IMG/VR virus record: IMGVR_UViG_3300025154_000005
Coordinates: 28,304 to 92,303 of that record
DNA from: a virus
Length of the DNA: 64,000 nucleotides
Strand: one strand, 5' to 3'
Shown here piece by piece: positions 5,571 to 14,000 of the stretch. Each line of letters starts with the position of its first letter. Within the stretch, counting starts at the first letter, position 1. Position numbers and translations under genes: made by a program. The notes beneath the pieces are model-generated. The model had not been told where the DNA came from and searched no databases. It was given only the letters and a program-made list of their open reading frames with translations.

Positions 5571-5948
5571 ATGGCAAAGCAAGAAGCAATTAAAGGACCA
5601 GTTACTAATAAGTTATCTGAGAAGATACGAGACATTAGTAAGATTATTATTCCAAGAGGATCAGTTCTCTTAGAGATTGTAGAAAAGAATGATACCGGAT
5701 TGTATCTACCAGAAGGATTTGATAAGACTGGATATGTATTTTTTAAAGTAGTTAAAACAGGTAATGCAGATTTTGCAATAACTCATAAAGAGTTTAAGGA
5801 TGAAGGAATAACTAAGGAAGGTAATATAGTATTGTACTTAAGACCTAATCAATCTCCTATTCTTGTCAATAAAGGCAAAGAATATATTATTGTATCAGAG
5901 AGTCTAATAGAATCTCAGGTAACATCAGATAATTTCAGTTTAAGCTAA
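5571..5948 (+). CDS. GroES-like co-chaperonin (probable)
   Basis: Residues about 25-115 follow the layout of the 10-kDa co-chaperonin fold: an opening IPRGSVLLEIVEK, a short LYLPEGF element where GroES has its mobile loop and 'lP' strand, a glycine-marked strand (FFKVVKTGN), then NIVLYLR and a closing KGKEYIIVSESLI, comparable to GroES ending '...eyliv.e.dI'. Length (125 aa) is slightly above the usual 95-105 because of an N-terminal extension. Phage co-chaperonins (T4 gp31 type) replace host GroES to fold the major capsid protein. No GroEL-like partner is seen, so it would work with host GroEL. The match is by pattern only. Confidence 0.5.
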   Translation: MAKQEAIKGPVTNKLSEKIRDISKIIIPRGSVLLEIVEKNDTGLYLPEGFDKTGYVFFKVVKTGNADFAITHKEFKDEGITKEGNIVLYLRPNQSPILVNKGKEYIIVSESLIESQVTSDNFSLS

Positions 5949-6002
5949 GGAATCAGAAAGAGGATACTATAATAGGTGTCCTCTTTTAAAAATTAAAAGA
6001 TT

Positions 6003-6263
6003 ATGAAAAAGAATAAAATAATAGCATATGATATAGTATCAGCTCCTAGTGGAATGGATCTAGAACATATGGTTAAGATTAAGAATGGTACAGGATTTAT
6101 ATTATGGGATAGAGATAAAGGTGGAATGGAGCCTAAGAGTATTGATGGTAGTAAATTAGAATTTGCACTCGATGTTTCAATACCTAAAAATAAGGAATTG
6201 TTAGATAAACTAATGAAAGAATTAGATGGCGAAGATAACAATACCACTCAGTCAACTGAGTAA
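6003..6263 (+). CDS. hypothetical protein, 86 aa
   Basis: A Lys-rich N-terminus precedes a glycine-containing beta-like centre (KIKNGTGFILWDRDKGG) and an acidic helical tail ending DGEDNNTTQSTE. The last 38 bases overlap the start of the next gene. The same overlap sequence recurs at the following gene junction (6415-6434). The function is unknown. Confidence 0.55.
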   Translation: MKKNKIIAYDIVSAPSGMDLEHMVKIKNGTGFILWDRDKGGMEPKSIDGSKLEFALDVSIPKNKELLDKLMKELDGEDNNTTQSTE

Positions 6264-6447
6264 GAGAGAGTTTGATGAAGCATATGGAGAAGTATATGGA
6301 GTACGCAAACATTTAGGTAAGTCTGTATTAAGTAAAGATATAATAATTTATATAGCTTTACAATTGGGACAAATAACACAAGAGAAAGCAATAGAATTTC
6401 AAACAACTATACAAGATGGAGATAACAATACCACAACCAAAGTTTAA
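6226..6447 (+). CDS. hypothetical protein, 73 aa, overlapping both neighbours
   Basis: It starts MAKITIPLSQLSKREFDEAYG inside the previous gene, in another frame, and ends with DGDNNTTTKV, which echoes the DGEDNNTT end of the previous protein. It overlaps the next gene by 32 bases in the same way. The body is helical. The function is unknown, but the repeated overlap suggests it arose by duplication or recombination at that sequence. Confidence 0.5.
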   Translation: MAKITIPLSQLSKREFDEAYGEVYGVRKHLGKSVLSKDIIIYIALQLGQITQEKAIEFQTTIQDGDNNTTTKV

Positions 6448-6613
6448 TATAAATGATGATATTTATCATATAACTCCAGGTTCAAATAAAGGAATAATAC
6501 TTGATATATCATATTCATTCAGATTGAAGATGTACAGATATAGAGTAGTATTTGGAATAGGAGATGATAATTGGTATGATGAAGAAGAAATTAATAAAGA
6601 TAAAAGGAGATAA
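6416..6613 (+). CDS. hypothetical protein, 65 aa
   Basis: It starts MEITIPQPKFNINDDIYHI, close to the MAKITIP start of the previous gene. The centre (GIILDISYSFRLKMYRYRVVFG...WYDEEEI) resembles a small SH3-like beta barrel of the kind often found in short phage proteins ('ykV...d.....w..e.eL'). That fold call is tentative. Confidence 0.5.
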   Translation: MEITIPQPKFNINDDIYHITPGSNKGIILDISYSFRLKMYRYRVVFGIGDDNWYDEEEINKDKRR

Positions 6614-6617
6614 ATAA

Positions 6618-6935
6618 ATGAAAATACAAATAACAATAAACGATACCTATAAAGGTATAAGAATATTAGAAAGTGCAACATTCGAGAAAGTTATAGAAGC
6701 ATTAGATAAGATGTTTCCTAACAATTCTTGGAAAGAGTTTACATTAGAAATAACTAATGATATTATATATTGGCAAGACCCTTTAGTTTATTCGGTATAT
6801 CCTTCATATCCAACTTATCCCTGGTATGCCGGTTATACAACTGCAATTAACGTAGTTGATAATATTGAAGTTACAAGTAATACTACACATACATATTATA
6901 ATAATGGTACATATAATGTACAGACAGGAGAATAA
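6618..6935 (+). CDS. hypothetical protein with Tyr/Pro-rich segment, 105 aa
   Basis: The first 55 residues look like a small alpha/beta domain. Residues about 58-76 are a run rich in Tyr, Pro, Ser and Trp (VYPSYPTYPWYAGY), followed by a Thr/Asn-rich tail. The low-complexity aromatic segment is unusual among these small genes. The next gene begins 1 base after the stop. Confidence 0.5.
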   Translation: MKIQITINDTYKGIRILESATFEKVIEALDKMFPNNSWKEFTLEITNDIIYWQDPLVYSVYPSYPTYPWYAGYTTAINVVDNIEVTSNTTHTYYNNGTYNVQTGE

Positions 6936-6936
6936 T

Positions 6937-7317
6937 ATGGAAACAATCACTAATATTATAAAAACTTTAAATAATATTTATAAGAAGCAAAATCCTAAAG
7001 GAACTGGAGAATTTCAAGTAGAATGTTTTTCAAACACTTACGTACTAGAACATGTAGAGTATAAAGAAATACGACTAGAATTTACTTTTATAAAAAGACA
7101 TGAAGACCCTTATATTATTTTACAATTTATGTATAAGATTAGATTATCTGAATGGAATGAAGATATTATAATGAATAATATTTATAGTCAATTCTTAGAA
7201 GAACTTATAAGATTCATGCTATTTGCTAAAGATACTGACAACTTAAGGGATTCAGAAAATAATCCATTATGTATTAAATTTATTCAAACTTTAATACGAA
7301 AAGAAAATGGAAAATAA
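6937..7317 (+). CDS. hypothetical protein, 126 aa
   Basis: I start it at METITNII (6937), directly behind the previous stop; a longer frame would add 27 hydrophobic residues lying inside the previous gene. The product is an alpha/beta protein of ordinary composition and no recognised family. It overlaps the next gene by 11 bases. Confidence 0.55.
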   Translation: METITNIIKTLNNIYKKQNPKGTGEFQVECFSNTYVLEHVEYKEIRLEFTFIKRHEDPYIILQFMYKIRLSEWNEDIIMNNIYSQFLEELIRFMLFAKDTDNLRDSENNPLCIKFIQTLIRKENGK

Positions 7318-7783
7318 ATATTACATTCCTACAATTGAAGAATTGTTAAAACATATAATAGATGAGAAGTTCATATATACTCATTTAAACCCATCTAGTA
7401 ATGATGGGAATATGGTAGAGATAAGATTTGAATCAGATACTGTTAATTCAATTCATTTCTTTATAGAAGTGAATGATGTTGATGGAAATATTTATAGTAT
7501 AAACACTGAGTTATATAGAATTAAATACTTAGATCAAGAAGATATTGAGAGTTTAGAATTAAAATACACTGGTAAAGCAACACATATATGGTTTGAAAAA
7601 GAAGGTTCCTTTAATATGGGAAGTTGGACATCTTATAAAATAAGATTACATTATGGATTGCGTGATCAGAGAATGTTTATAGTTGCCTTGGATAGTGGAG
7701 ATGAATATACAATATTCCAAGGAATTGTTAAAAATAAATCAGAATTAAAACAAGTACTTAAAATGATAGGAGTAATAGAATAA
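7307..7783 (+). CDS. hypothetical protein, 158 aa
   Basis: This soluble protein has a helical N-terminus followed by a long beta-rich region (residues about 35-150). No family is recognised. It overlaps the previous gene by 11 bases and the next by one base (TAATG), so translation is probably coupled. Confidence 0.55.
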   Translation: MENKYYIPTIEELLKHIIDEKFIYTHLNPSSNDGNMVEIRFESDTVNSIHFFIEVNDVDGNIYSINTELYRIKYLDQEDIESLELKYTGKATHIWFEKEGSFNMGSWTSYKIRLHYGLRDQRMFIVALDSGDEYTIFQGIVKNKSELKQVLKMIGVIE

Positions 7784-8010
7784 TGAAAGAAACAGTAATT
7801 GAGAACAAATACAATTGTTCTAAACCAATATGGAGAAAGTTTAGTAATGAACAGAAATTATTATGGAATATGATAATGGAATGTACATTAGATTATCAGA
7901 AGATAATAATACATCCAGCAGGTCCAGTATTAGAACAAGCTCATTGGCATACAATATGCTACAACATAGCCTGTGAAGCTACTTGGGCATTAGAAAGGAT
8001 TGAGGAATAA
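7783..8010 (+). CDS. hypothetical protein, 75 aa
   Basis: The sequence is rich in Trp, Cys and His (WRKF, LLWNM, AHWHTICYNIACEATW) and mostly helical. The His/Cys pattern could bind a metal, but no known motif fits. It is coupled to the previous gene by a TAATG overlap and followed by the zinc-ribbon gene after 2 bases. Confidence 0.5.
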   Translation: MKETVIENKYNCSKPIWRKFSNEQKLLWNMIMECTLDYQKIIIHPAGPVLEQAHWHTICYNIACEATWALERIEE

Positions 8011-8012
8011 TT

Positions 8013-8219
8013 ATGGGAAAATATAAATGTTTAAATAAAGAGTGCAAGAAATACAATGAGATTGTAACAGCACCCACACATATAATATATGAACAAGGAA
8101 AGGATGACATTGACAAAGGAGCTCCTTGTCCCGAGTGTAACACAATAAGAGAAATGATATTTGAAGGAACTTATGCTAGAACTCTAGCAAGAGGTAATCC
8201 TAATATATGCACTAAATAA
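8013..8219 (+). CDS. zinc-ribbon protein, 68 aa
   Basis: Two cysteine knuckles, KCLNKECKKYN near the N-terminus (C-x4-C) and CPECN about 30 residues later (C-x2-C), fit a single zinc ribbon as found in small nucleic-acid-binding or adaptor proteins. The rest is short and basic. The partner and role are unknown. Confidence 0.6.
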   Translation: MGKYKCLNKECKKYNEIVTAPTHIIYEQGKDDIDKGAPCPECNTIREMIFEGTYARTLARGNPNICTK

Positions 8220-8227
8220 ATAAAGTA

Positions 8228-8587
8228 ATGTTAAAATTAAATGTAAAGACAAATAGTAAGTTGGAATTCTTTATCAAACTGGTTACTATTCTTTCATTAG
8301 CTGATCCAATAAAGAAACTACGACCTAAAGAAAGGTTGTTGTTTGCATACGTATTATATTACAATGATAAGTATAAGATGTTGGATATAGAAGAAAGGTC
8401 ACGTATAGTGTTTGATAAAAAGACTAGAATTGACATCTGTGAAGCGATGGGAATTGATCAACAAACTTTTTATAATAATAAATCTCAATTAAAAATAAAA
8501 GGTTTATTAAAAGATGATTATTTAACGAAAAATTTCGTAAGTTTGTACCATAAAGAAAATTATGAGGTTATATTCACATTCGACTAG
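8228..8587 (+). CDS. winged-helix-like DNA-binding protein (probable)
   Basis: After a helical N-terminal half, residues about 75-105 (ICEAMGIDQQTFYNNKSQLKIKGLL) look like a helix-turn-helix with a recognition helix and an approach to a wing, as in phage replication-initiator or regulator domains. Its place between small genes and the packaging cassette suggests a regulator or accessory DNA-binding protein. It ends in TAG. Confidence 0.5.
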   Translation: MLKLNVKTNSKLEFFIKLVTILSLADPIKKLRPKERLLFAYVLYYNDKYKMLDIEERSRIVFDKKTRIDICEAMGIDQQTFYNNKSQLKIKGLLKDDYLTKNFVSLYHKENYEVIFTFD

Positions 8588-8591
8588 TTAT

Positions 8592-8801
8592 ATGCTAAAG
8601 AAATTTGAAGGTAGTGGTATTCTATACACTGAAGCAACATTTGATAACATAGATGATATGTTAGACGCCAAAAGAGATTTTGAGGAAATTCTGGAAGAGA
8701 ATAAAGATTCTCTTGATGAATTAGTAGTTAACTCAAGACTTAATATAGGTACAGAATATACCTTCATTGTTGAAGCCTATAAAAAATATATGCTAAATTA
8801 A
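8592..8801 (+). CDS. hypothetical protein, 69 aa
   Basis: I start at MLKKFEGSG (8592), 4 bases after the previous stop; an alternative start at 8562 would add 10 residues and overlap it. The product is small, acidic, helical in the middle and of no known family. Confidence 0.5.
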   Translation: MLKKFEGSGILYTEATFDNIDDMLDAKRDFEEILEENKDSLDELVVNSRLNIGTEYTFIVEAYKKYMLN

Positions 8802-8814
8802 TTTAAATAAATAT

Positions 8815-9792
8815 ATGACTAACAATAAAATTGTTGAAGCAAAAGAATTTTTGGAAAAACATCCTGGATATGTTAAATGGGGATGCCAAAAACTTGCAAA
8901 TAAATTTGATATAAATAAAGAGGATGTTAAAAGAATAAAAAAGTTATTAGAAAAAATTACAGATTTTATAAATGAAGTAGATAATGTAGCATCTGTAGAA
9001 GAATTACCGCATACGATTCAAATGCCTAATATTTTAATATTAGATATAGAAACTGCTCCTATTAAGGCTAGTGTTTGGGGATTATGGAATCAAAATATTT
9101 ATATAGATCAAATTATATCTGATTGGTTTATGTTAACTTGGAGTGCAAAATGGTTAAACTCTCCTAATGTAATGTCTAATAAACTTACAAGTACAGAAGC
9201 TCTTAATGAAGATGACAGTAGAATAGTTAAAAATCTTTGGAATTTATTAAATGATGCAGATATAGTTATTGCTCATAATGGGGAAAAATTTGATATTCCT
9301 AAGATAAAGGCTAGATGTTTAATTCATAACTTACCTCCTACAAGTTTTTATCAACAAATAGATACTTTAAAAGTTGCCAGGAAAGAATTTGGATTTAGTT
9401 CAAATAAACTAGATCATTTGGCAAAACAATTAGGAGTAGGATGTAAAATTAAAACTACTTTTGAATTATGGACCAAATGCGTTAATGGCGATGAAAATGC
9501 ACTAAGTGAGATGAGTACATATAATGACGAGGACGTAAGAGTTCTTGAAAGAGTATATATGAAATTAAGACCTTATATTAAGAATCATCCAAATGTTACT
9601 TTATTTGATGATGTTGTAACAGCTCATAGATGCCCTACTTGTGGAGGAGTACATCTAGTTGAAGAGGATTATTATTATACCACAGTTGGACAGTTTCAAG
9701 TATATAGATGTACTGATTGCAAAGCTTTAAGTAGAGGAAGAAAGGCTTTAAAGAGAGGTATTATTACAGCAAATTTAAGTTTAGGAAAATAA
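8815..9792 (+). CDS. DEDDy 3'-5' exonuclease with N-terminal HTH and C-terminal zinc ribbon
   Basis: The RNase-H-fold exonuclease motifs are visible: Exo I LDIETA (D77, E79), Exo II AHNGEKFD (D160) and Exo III YNDED (Y236, D240), the DEDDy pattern seen in DNA polymerase proofreading domains and RNase_H_2-like proteins. Residues 1-50 (HPGYVKWGCQKLANKFDIN) look like a helix-turn-helix. Residues 273-302 carry two C-x2-C knuckles (CPTC, CTDC), a zinc ribbon. The protein is therefore a free-standing exonuclease (325 aa) with two likely DNA-binding parts rather than a polymerase domain. Its position upstream of the terminase suggests DNA end processing or recombination, but that is inference. Confidence 0.8.
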   Translation: MTNNKIVEAKEFLEKHPGYVKWGCQKLANKFDINKEDVKRIKKLLEKITDFINEVDNVASVEELPHTIQMPNILILDIETAPIKASVWGLWNQNIYIDQIISDWFMLTWSAKWLNSPNVMSNKLTSTEALNEDDSRIVKNLWNLLNDADIVIAHNGEKFDIPKIKARCLIHNLPPTSFYQQIDTLKVARKEFGFSSNKLDHLAKQLGVGCKIKTTFELWTKCVNGDENALSEMSTYNDEDVRVLERVYMKLRPYIKNHPNVTLFDDVVTAHRCPTCGGVHLVEEDYYYTTVGQFQVYRCTDCKALSRGRKALKRGIITANLSLGK

Positions 9793-9794
9793 TT

Positions 9795-9995
9795 ATGACA
9801 CAAAAAGAGTTGCTAACATTAGTTACTATTCAGGTTCAACTGACTAAGTTACAAAAGCAGATTTCTAATTCTTCTTTACACCCAAGAGAATATCAACTGA
9901 TGGATACAACTCTTTCTCCAGTATTACATAAGTTATTGGATATTATAGAATCAAATAAAAATAAACAATATGACTACAAGAAGACGGGCGAATAA
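9795..9995 (+). CDS. hypothetical coiled-coil-like protein, 66 aa
   Basis: This is a helical protein with regular Leu spacing in its first 40 residues (LLTLVTIQVQLTKLQKQI), suggestive of a short coiled coil. It overlaps the end of the next small gene's start by 26 bases. The function is unknown. Confidence 0.5.
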   Translation: MTQKELLTLVTIQVQLTKLQKQISNSSLHPREYQLMDTTLSPVLHKLLDIIESNKNKQYDYKKTGE

Positions 9996-10116
9996 ATTTC
10001 TATCTACTATTAGTAAAGTAGACAGAGCAACTCTATTAGCTAATTTGGCTAATAACAGTTTAGTTATCTCGCTCAAGAAAAAGTTTAAATTAAATAGTAA
10101 AATCCAGAGGGTCTAG
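9970..10116 (+). CDS. small basic protein, 48 aa
   Basis: An ATG-to-TAG frame encodes MTTRRRANKFLSTISKVDRA... ending in KKKFKLNSKIQRV. It fills the otherwise empty gap between the genes ending at 9995 and starting at 10127. The high Arg/Lys content suggests nucleic-acid binding. It is too short to place in a family. Confidence 0.45.
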   Translation: MTTRRRANKFLSTISKVDRATLLANLANNSLVISLKKKFKLNSKIQRV

Positions 10117-10126
10117 TAGTGTTTTT

Positions 10127-10384
10127 ATGCATAGCAACGAAATGAGGGATGAGATTAAGCAACTCTCCCTAAAACACAATGTACATCAGGATGCAATCAA
10201 GGAACTTGTATACCTGGTATTTAAATTTGTCAGAACTATAATTACTAGTACTGATAAAAATAAAGAATATTACCCAACCATTAGATTAATGGGTCTGGGT
10301 ATATTCTTTGTAAGTAAACATAGACAGAAACGATTACGTGATAAATTATTACTAGCAAATGACGAAAATAATAGTAAGGGATAA
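10127..10384 (+). CDS. IHF/HU-like DNA-binding protein (probable)
   Basis: Residues about 48-70 (TIRLMGLGIFFVSKHRQKR) resemble the strand-turn 'i.lpGlG.f.v..r..R' before the DNA-binding arm of IHF/HU proteins. IHF-like proteins are commonly annotated near the terminase in crAss-like phages. The length (85 aa) is close to the usual 90. The arm itself is shortened and very basic. A role in DNA bending during packaging or transcription is inferred. Confidence 0.5.
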   Translation: MHSNEMRDEIKQLSLKHNVHQDAIKELVYLVFKFVRTIITSTDKNKEYYPTIRLMGLGIFFVSKHRQKRLRDKLLLANDENNSKG

Positions 10385-10541
10385 TAATCATCCTGTAAGT
10401 ATATTAAGTACATATGAAACTCAACTTGTACCTATGATGGGAGATTTGATAGATATTCCTAAGATGGGAGCAATGACAGTATGTAAAAGAGTGTTCGATG
10501 TAACACTACCAGATGAAATAACAATTTTTGTAAAATATTAA
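10359..10541 (+). CDS. hypothetical protein, 60 aa
   Basis: This small beta-rich protein starts inside the end of the IHF-like gene (26-base overlap) and stops 3 bases before the next gene. No family is recognised. The compact packing supports a real, translationally coupled gene. Confidence 0.45.
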   Translation: MTKIIVRDNNHPVSILSTYETQLVPMMGDLIDIPKMGAMTVCKRVFDVTLPDEITIFVKY

Positions 10542-10544
10542 TTT

Positions 10545-11087
10545 ATGGCAGAAGCAAGTGTACTAGCTAATTATGAACCTCTAAATAACTTTTGGAAAAT
10601 ATTTCCATCATTTAGAGCACCTAAGATATACAATGATTTATATGAAGAAGATAAGTCTAAGGGTAAGAAACAATCCAGTGATATAATGTGGGCCCTGGCA
10701 TTCATGTTTGATAAGACCGAATACAATCCTTACAAGACATTACAGATGTCAGATAAGATTGAGGTTATCAACGAAGATATCCTGGACAATGCTAAGTTTG
10801 ACTGGGAGCCATATAGAAGATTAATAGTCTTTACAGAACTTATATTTATGTCAGAGATTGAGAGAACATATTATGCTTATCTTGAGAAGATGGAACAAAG
10901 GCGTAAACTTATTGAGAACTCTCCTTATAATTTAGCAACTGCAGAAGACTTAGATAAAATTATAAAGAGTACTGATAGCATACGTAAAGAGCTAGATAAT
11001 CTTAAGAAGATTGTTGATCAACAGGAAGCGGACGGTAGAACTAAAGGTGATATAATTGAATCAGCTAGAGAAAGAAAGTTATTTTAA
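10545..11087 (+). CDS. possible small terminase subunit
   Basis: This 180-residue protein lies directly before the large terminase gene and overlaps it by one base (TAATG). The N-terminal half contains Trp/Tyr-rich helices, and the C-terminal half (about 100-165) is a long charged helix with heptad-like spacing that could oligomerise. Position, size and helical character fit a small terminase, but I cannot see a definite DNA-binding motif, so the assignment rests mainly on context. Confidence 0.45.
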   Translation: MAEASVLANYEPLNNFWKIFPSFRAPKIYNDLYEEDKSKGKKQSSDIMWALAFMFDKTEYNPYKTLQMSDKIEVINEDILDNAKFDWEPYRRLIVFTELIFMSEIERTYYAYLEKMEQRRKLIENSPYNLATAEDLDKIIKSTDSIRKELDNLKKIVDQQEADGRTKGDIIESARERKLF

Positions 11088-14000
11088 TGGAGTTCATAAG
11101 AATAAACAATAGGAAGAATTTCCTACTCGAAGAAGTCCCTACAATTAATCCTCACTCACGTAAATATCTGAGTTGGTGGAAGGAACAAACTATGCGTTGT
11201 ATTGAGGGATTCTGGTCAATAGATGATGAGAATGTGAAAGTAAATGTAATGTTAGAACATCCAGAATATCCAGATAAATCTTTTGCATGGAGATGGTTAA
11301 CGCCAACAGCATATTTCTATTGTAACTATGGAACAATACTTGCTAATCCAATAGGAGCAACTTCCGGAGCTAAGATTCCTATGAGACCATCACTTGATGA
11401 TATTGAATGGGAGTTCGGGTATAACTGGATGGAAGCTAGAGGATTTAGTGGATTTGAAGATGATCCAGATTTCTCATGTAATATACATCTTCTTAATAAG
11501 GATCTTACAGATAAGGATTTACTAAGAAAATGTGAAAATGAGAATGGAGAAATTATAGACTATCTACAAAAGAATTATTTTAATTCCAGTGGTAAACGTA
11601 AACAGTTTGTTCCTTGCCGACAATATGTTAGACAATTATTTTCAAAGAATATGGGTCGACCAGTATATGCTAATCCGCCTGAAAACCTTATGATACTAGC
11701 CACCCGCGACGGAGGGAAAGCAATAGCTTGTGATTCAGGTAGTTACGTTTGGACAACTAATGGAAGACTTCAGCTAAAAGATATTAAGGTAAATGATAAA
11801 ATATATGGAGCTGATGGGGAACTTACAAATGTTACAGGAATTTTTCATCAAGATCCTACTAATCTATTTAGAGTTACTTTTATGGATGGTAGATACTTAG
11901 ATGTGCATCCAGATCATTTATGGGAAGTTAAAAAATTTGAGAAAAAAGGATTAATTATAGATACAAAAACTATGTATGAAAAATTTATGTATCAAGGAAA
12001 TGACAAAGGAGGAAATACATATATTTATTCTGTTAAACAAAATAAACCTATAAATTATCCAGAACAAGATTTACCAATTCATCCATATATTCTAGGAGCA
12101 ATGTTAGGAGATGGTACTATGACAACAAATACTCCTAAAATAGCATGTAATGACCTTGATATATTAGATAAATTTAAAGAATTATTACCAGAATATAAAT
12201 TTAATTATGATAAACACAGTAATAATAATTATAATATAGTTTGGAAGAAAAGAGCATGTATAAATAATAAAAGTCCTTTTGTTAATGCTTTACGTGATAA
12301 TAATTTAGTGGTAAAGGGAAATAATAAATATATTCCAGATATTTATAAAACATCTTCTGTTGAACAACGATTGGAATTAATAAAAGGATTGATGGATACA
12401 GATGGATCTGCAAATAAAGATGGGGCATGTGAATTTACAAATAAGAGTAAAAAATTAATATATGATTTAGCAGAAGTATTCAGAAGTTTAGGGATTAAAT
12501 GTCAGATAGGAATTGATAATAGAACAGGATGCGAGGGTAATATAAAAGGACATAAATATATAAGAGGAATATATTATAGATTATATATAAATACAACTAT
12601 TCCTATTTTTCATTTAAAACGTAAATTAGATAAACAAATTAATAAGAAGTATAGATCAGCGCATGACTATACATCAATTATTAATATAGAGAAGTTAAGG
12701 AAAAAAAGGAAAAGTTTATGTATAACTATTGATAATTTAGATCATTGTTTTGTTACGGATGATTATATAGTTACACACAATTCATATTTAACAGCCAATC
12801 AAGTAATAGCGCATGAATTAATATTTGATGGTATTCGTAGATATAGTCCTGATAATGTTAATAATCCACCATTAGCTGAAATTGTAGTTGGTGCTAGTAT
12901 ATCAGATAAGTCTAAAGATTTATTGAATAAGGTATCTCTTACAATGAATAATCTTAAAGGCGCGTGGAAGAAAGGTACAAATGAAGAAATTCCTTCACCA
13001 TTCTTTAAACACATGTCTGGTAGTATAACCCCTAATAAAGATTGGGAGCATAAGTATAAAAAGAAAATTGGATCGGATTGGAAAGATATAGGTACCGGTT
13101 CTAAAATTAAGCATAGAATATTTACTACTGAGAATCCTGAGGCTGCAGCCGGAGGTAGACCAGGTACTATTGTAATAGAGGAAGTTGGATTAGTAAGCAA
13201 TATTCTTACTATTCACCAATCTAATGATGCCGCGCAAAACAACTCCGGAGAAAAATTTGGTAGTTCGGTATACATTGGTACTGCCGGTAATATGGAAAAG
13301 ATTGTTGAAGCCGAAATGATATTCAATGATCCTAAAGGTTATAACTTCTTGGCATTCGAGAATCAAGAAGAGAATGACAGAGGTACGGAGATATGTTGGT
13401 TTATACCAGCTACTCATATGGCTAGGAAGTTTAAAGATGCTAATGGTAATACTATGGTTAAAGAAGCTACTGAACATTTCCTTAAACGTAGAGCTCTTAA
13501 AGAGAAGTCAGCATCTAAACGCGGTCTTGAAGGAGAAATGATGAACTATCCTTTGAAACCATCTGAAATGTTTCTTAATAAAACTAATAATGCTTTTCCA
13601 GTTGCTGATATCAAAGTAAGAATAAGAGATTTAATGAGTACGCTTAATGATGAACTTAAACTTACTCTTAAAGGTAGAATGAATCTTAGTGAAGATGGTG
13701 GAGTTAGCTTTGAGAAATTAAACATAATACCAATTCGCGAATTTCCTCTTAAGAAAGAGGATATTAATATTGAGGGTTGTGTAGAAATATTTGAACTTCC
13801 TATGAAAGATGGTGAAGGTAAAGTTCCATCAGGACTATATATTGCAGCACTTGACCCTGTGGATGATGATGGTAATGATGACAATAGTAGATCATTACAA
13901 TCAACATTTATAATGAATACTCTTACGGATAGAGTGGTTGCCGAATATTCAGGTAGAACTAAGTTTGCTAAAGAATATTATGAACAGGTTAGAAGAATGC

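Noticed and set aside
6856-6936. Upstream extension of the gene at 6937
   Set aside because: The extra 27 residues lie within the previous gene in another frame and are an Ile/His run typical of out-of-frame AT-rich sequence.
11729-11731. Cys215 as the first residue of the terminase intein
   Set aside because: Cutting there would leave Ala-Ile-Ala inside the P-loop and break the GGKS motif. Starting at Ala212 restores GGKS exactly and agrees with the Ala1 / W-C-T pattern.
12799-13884. Several minus-strand frames inside the terminase gene
   Set aside because: They are shadows of the long plus-strand gene, with Ser/Leu-rich sequences typical of antisense translation.
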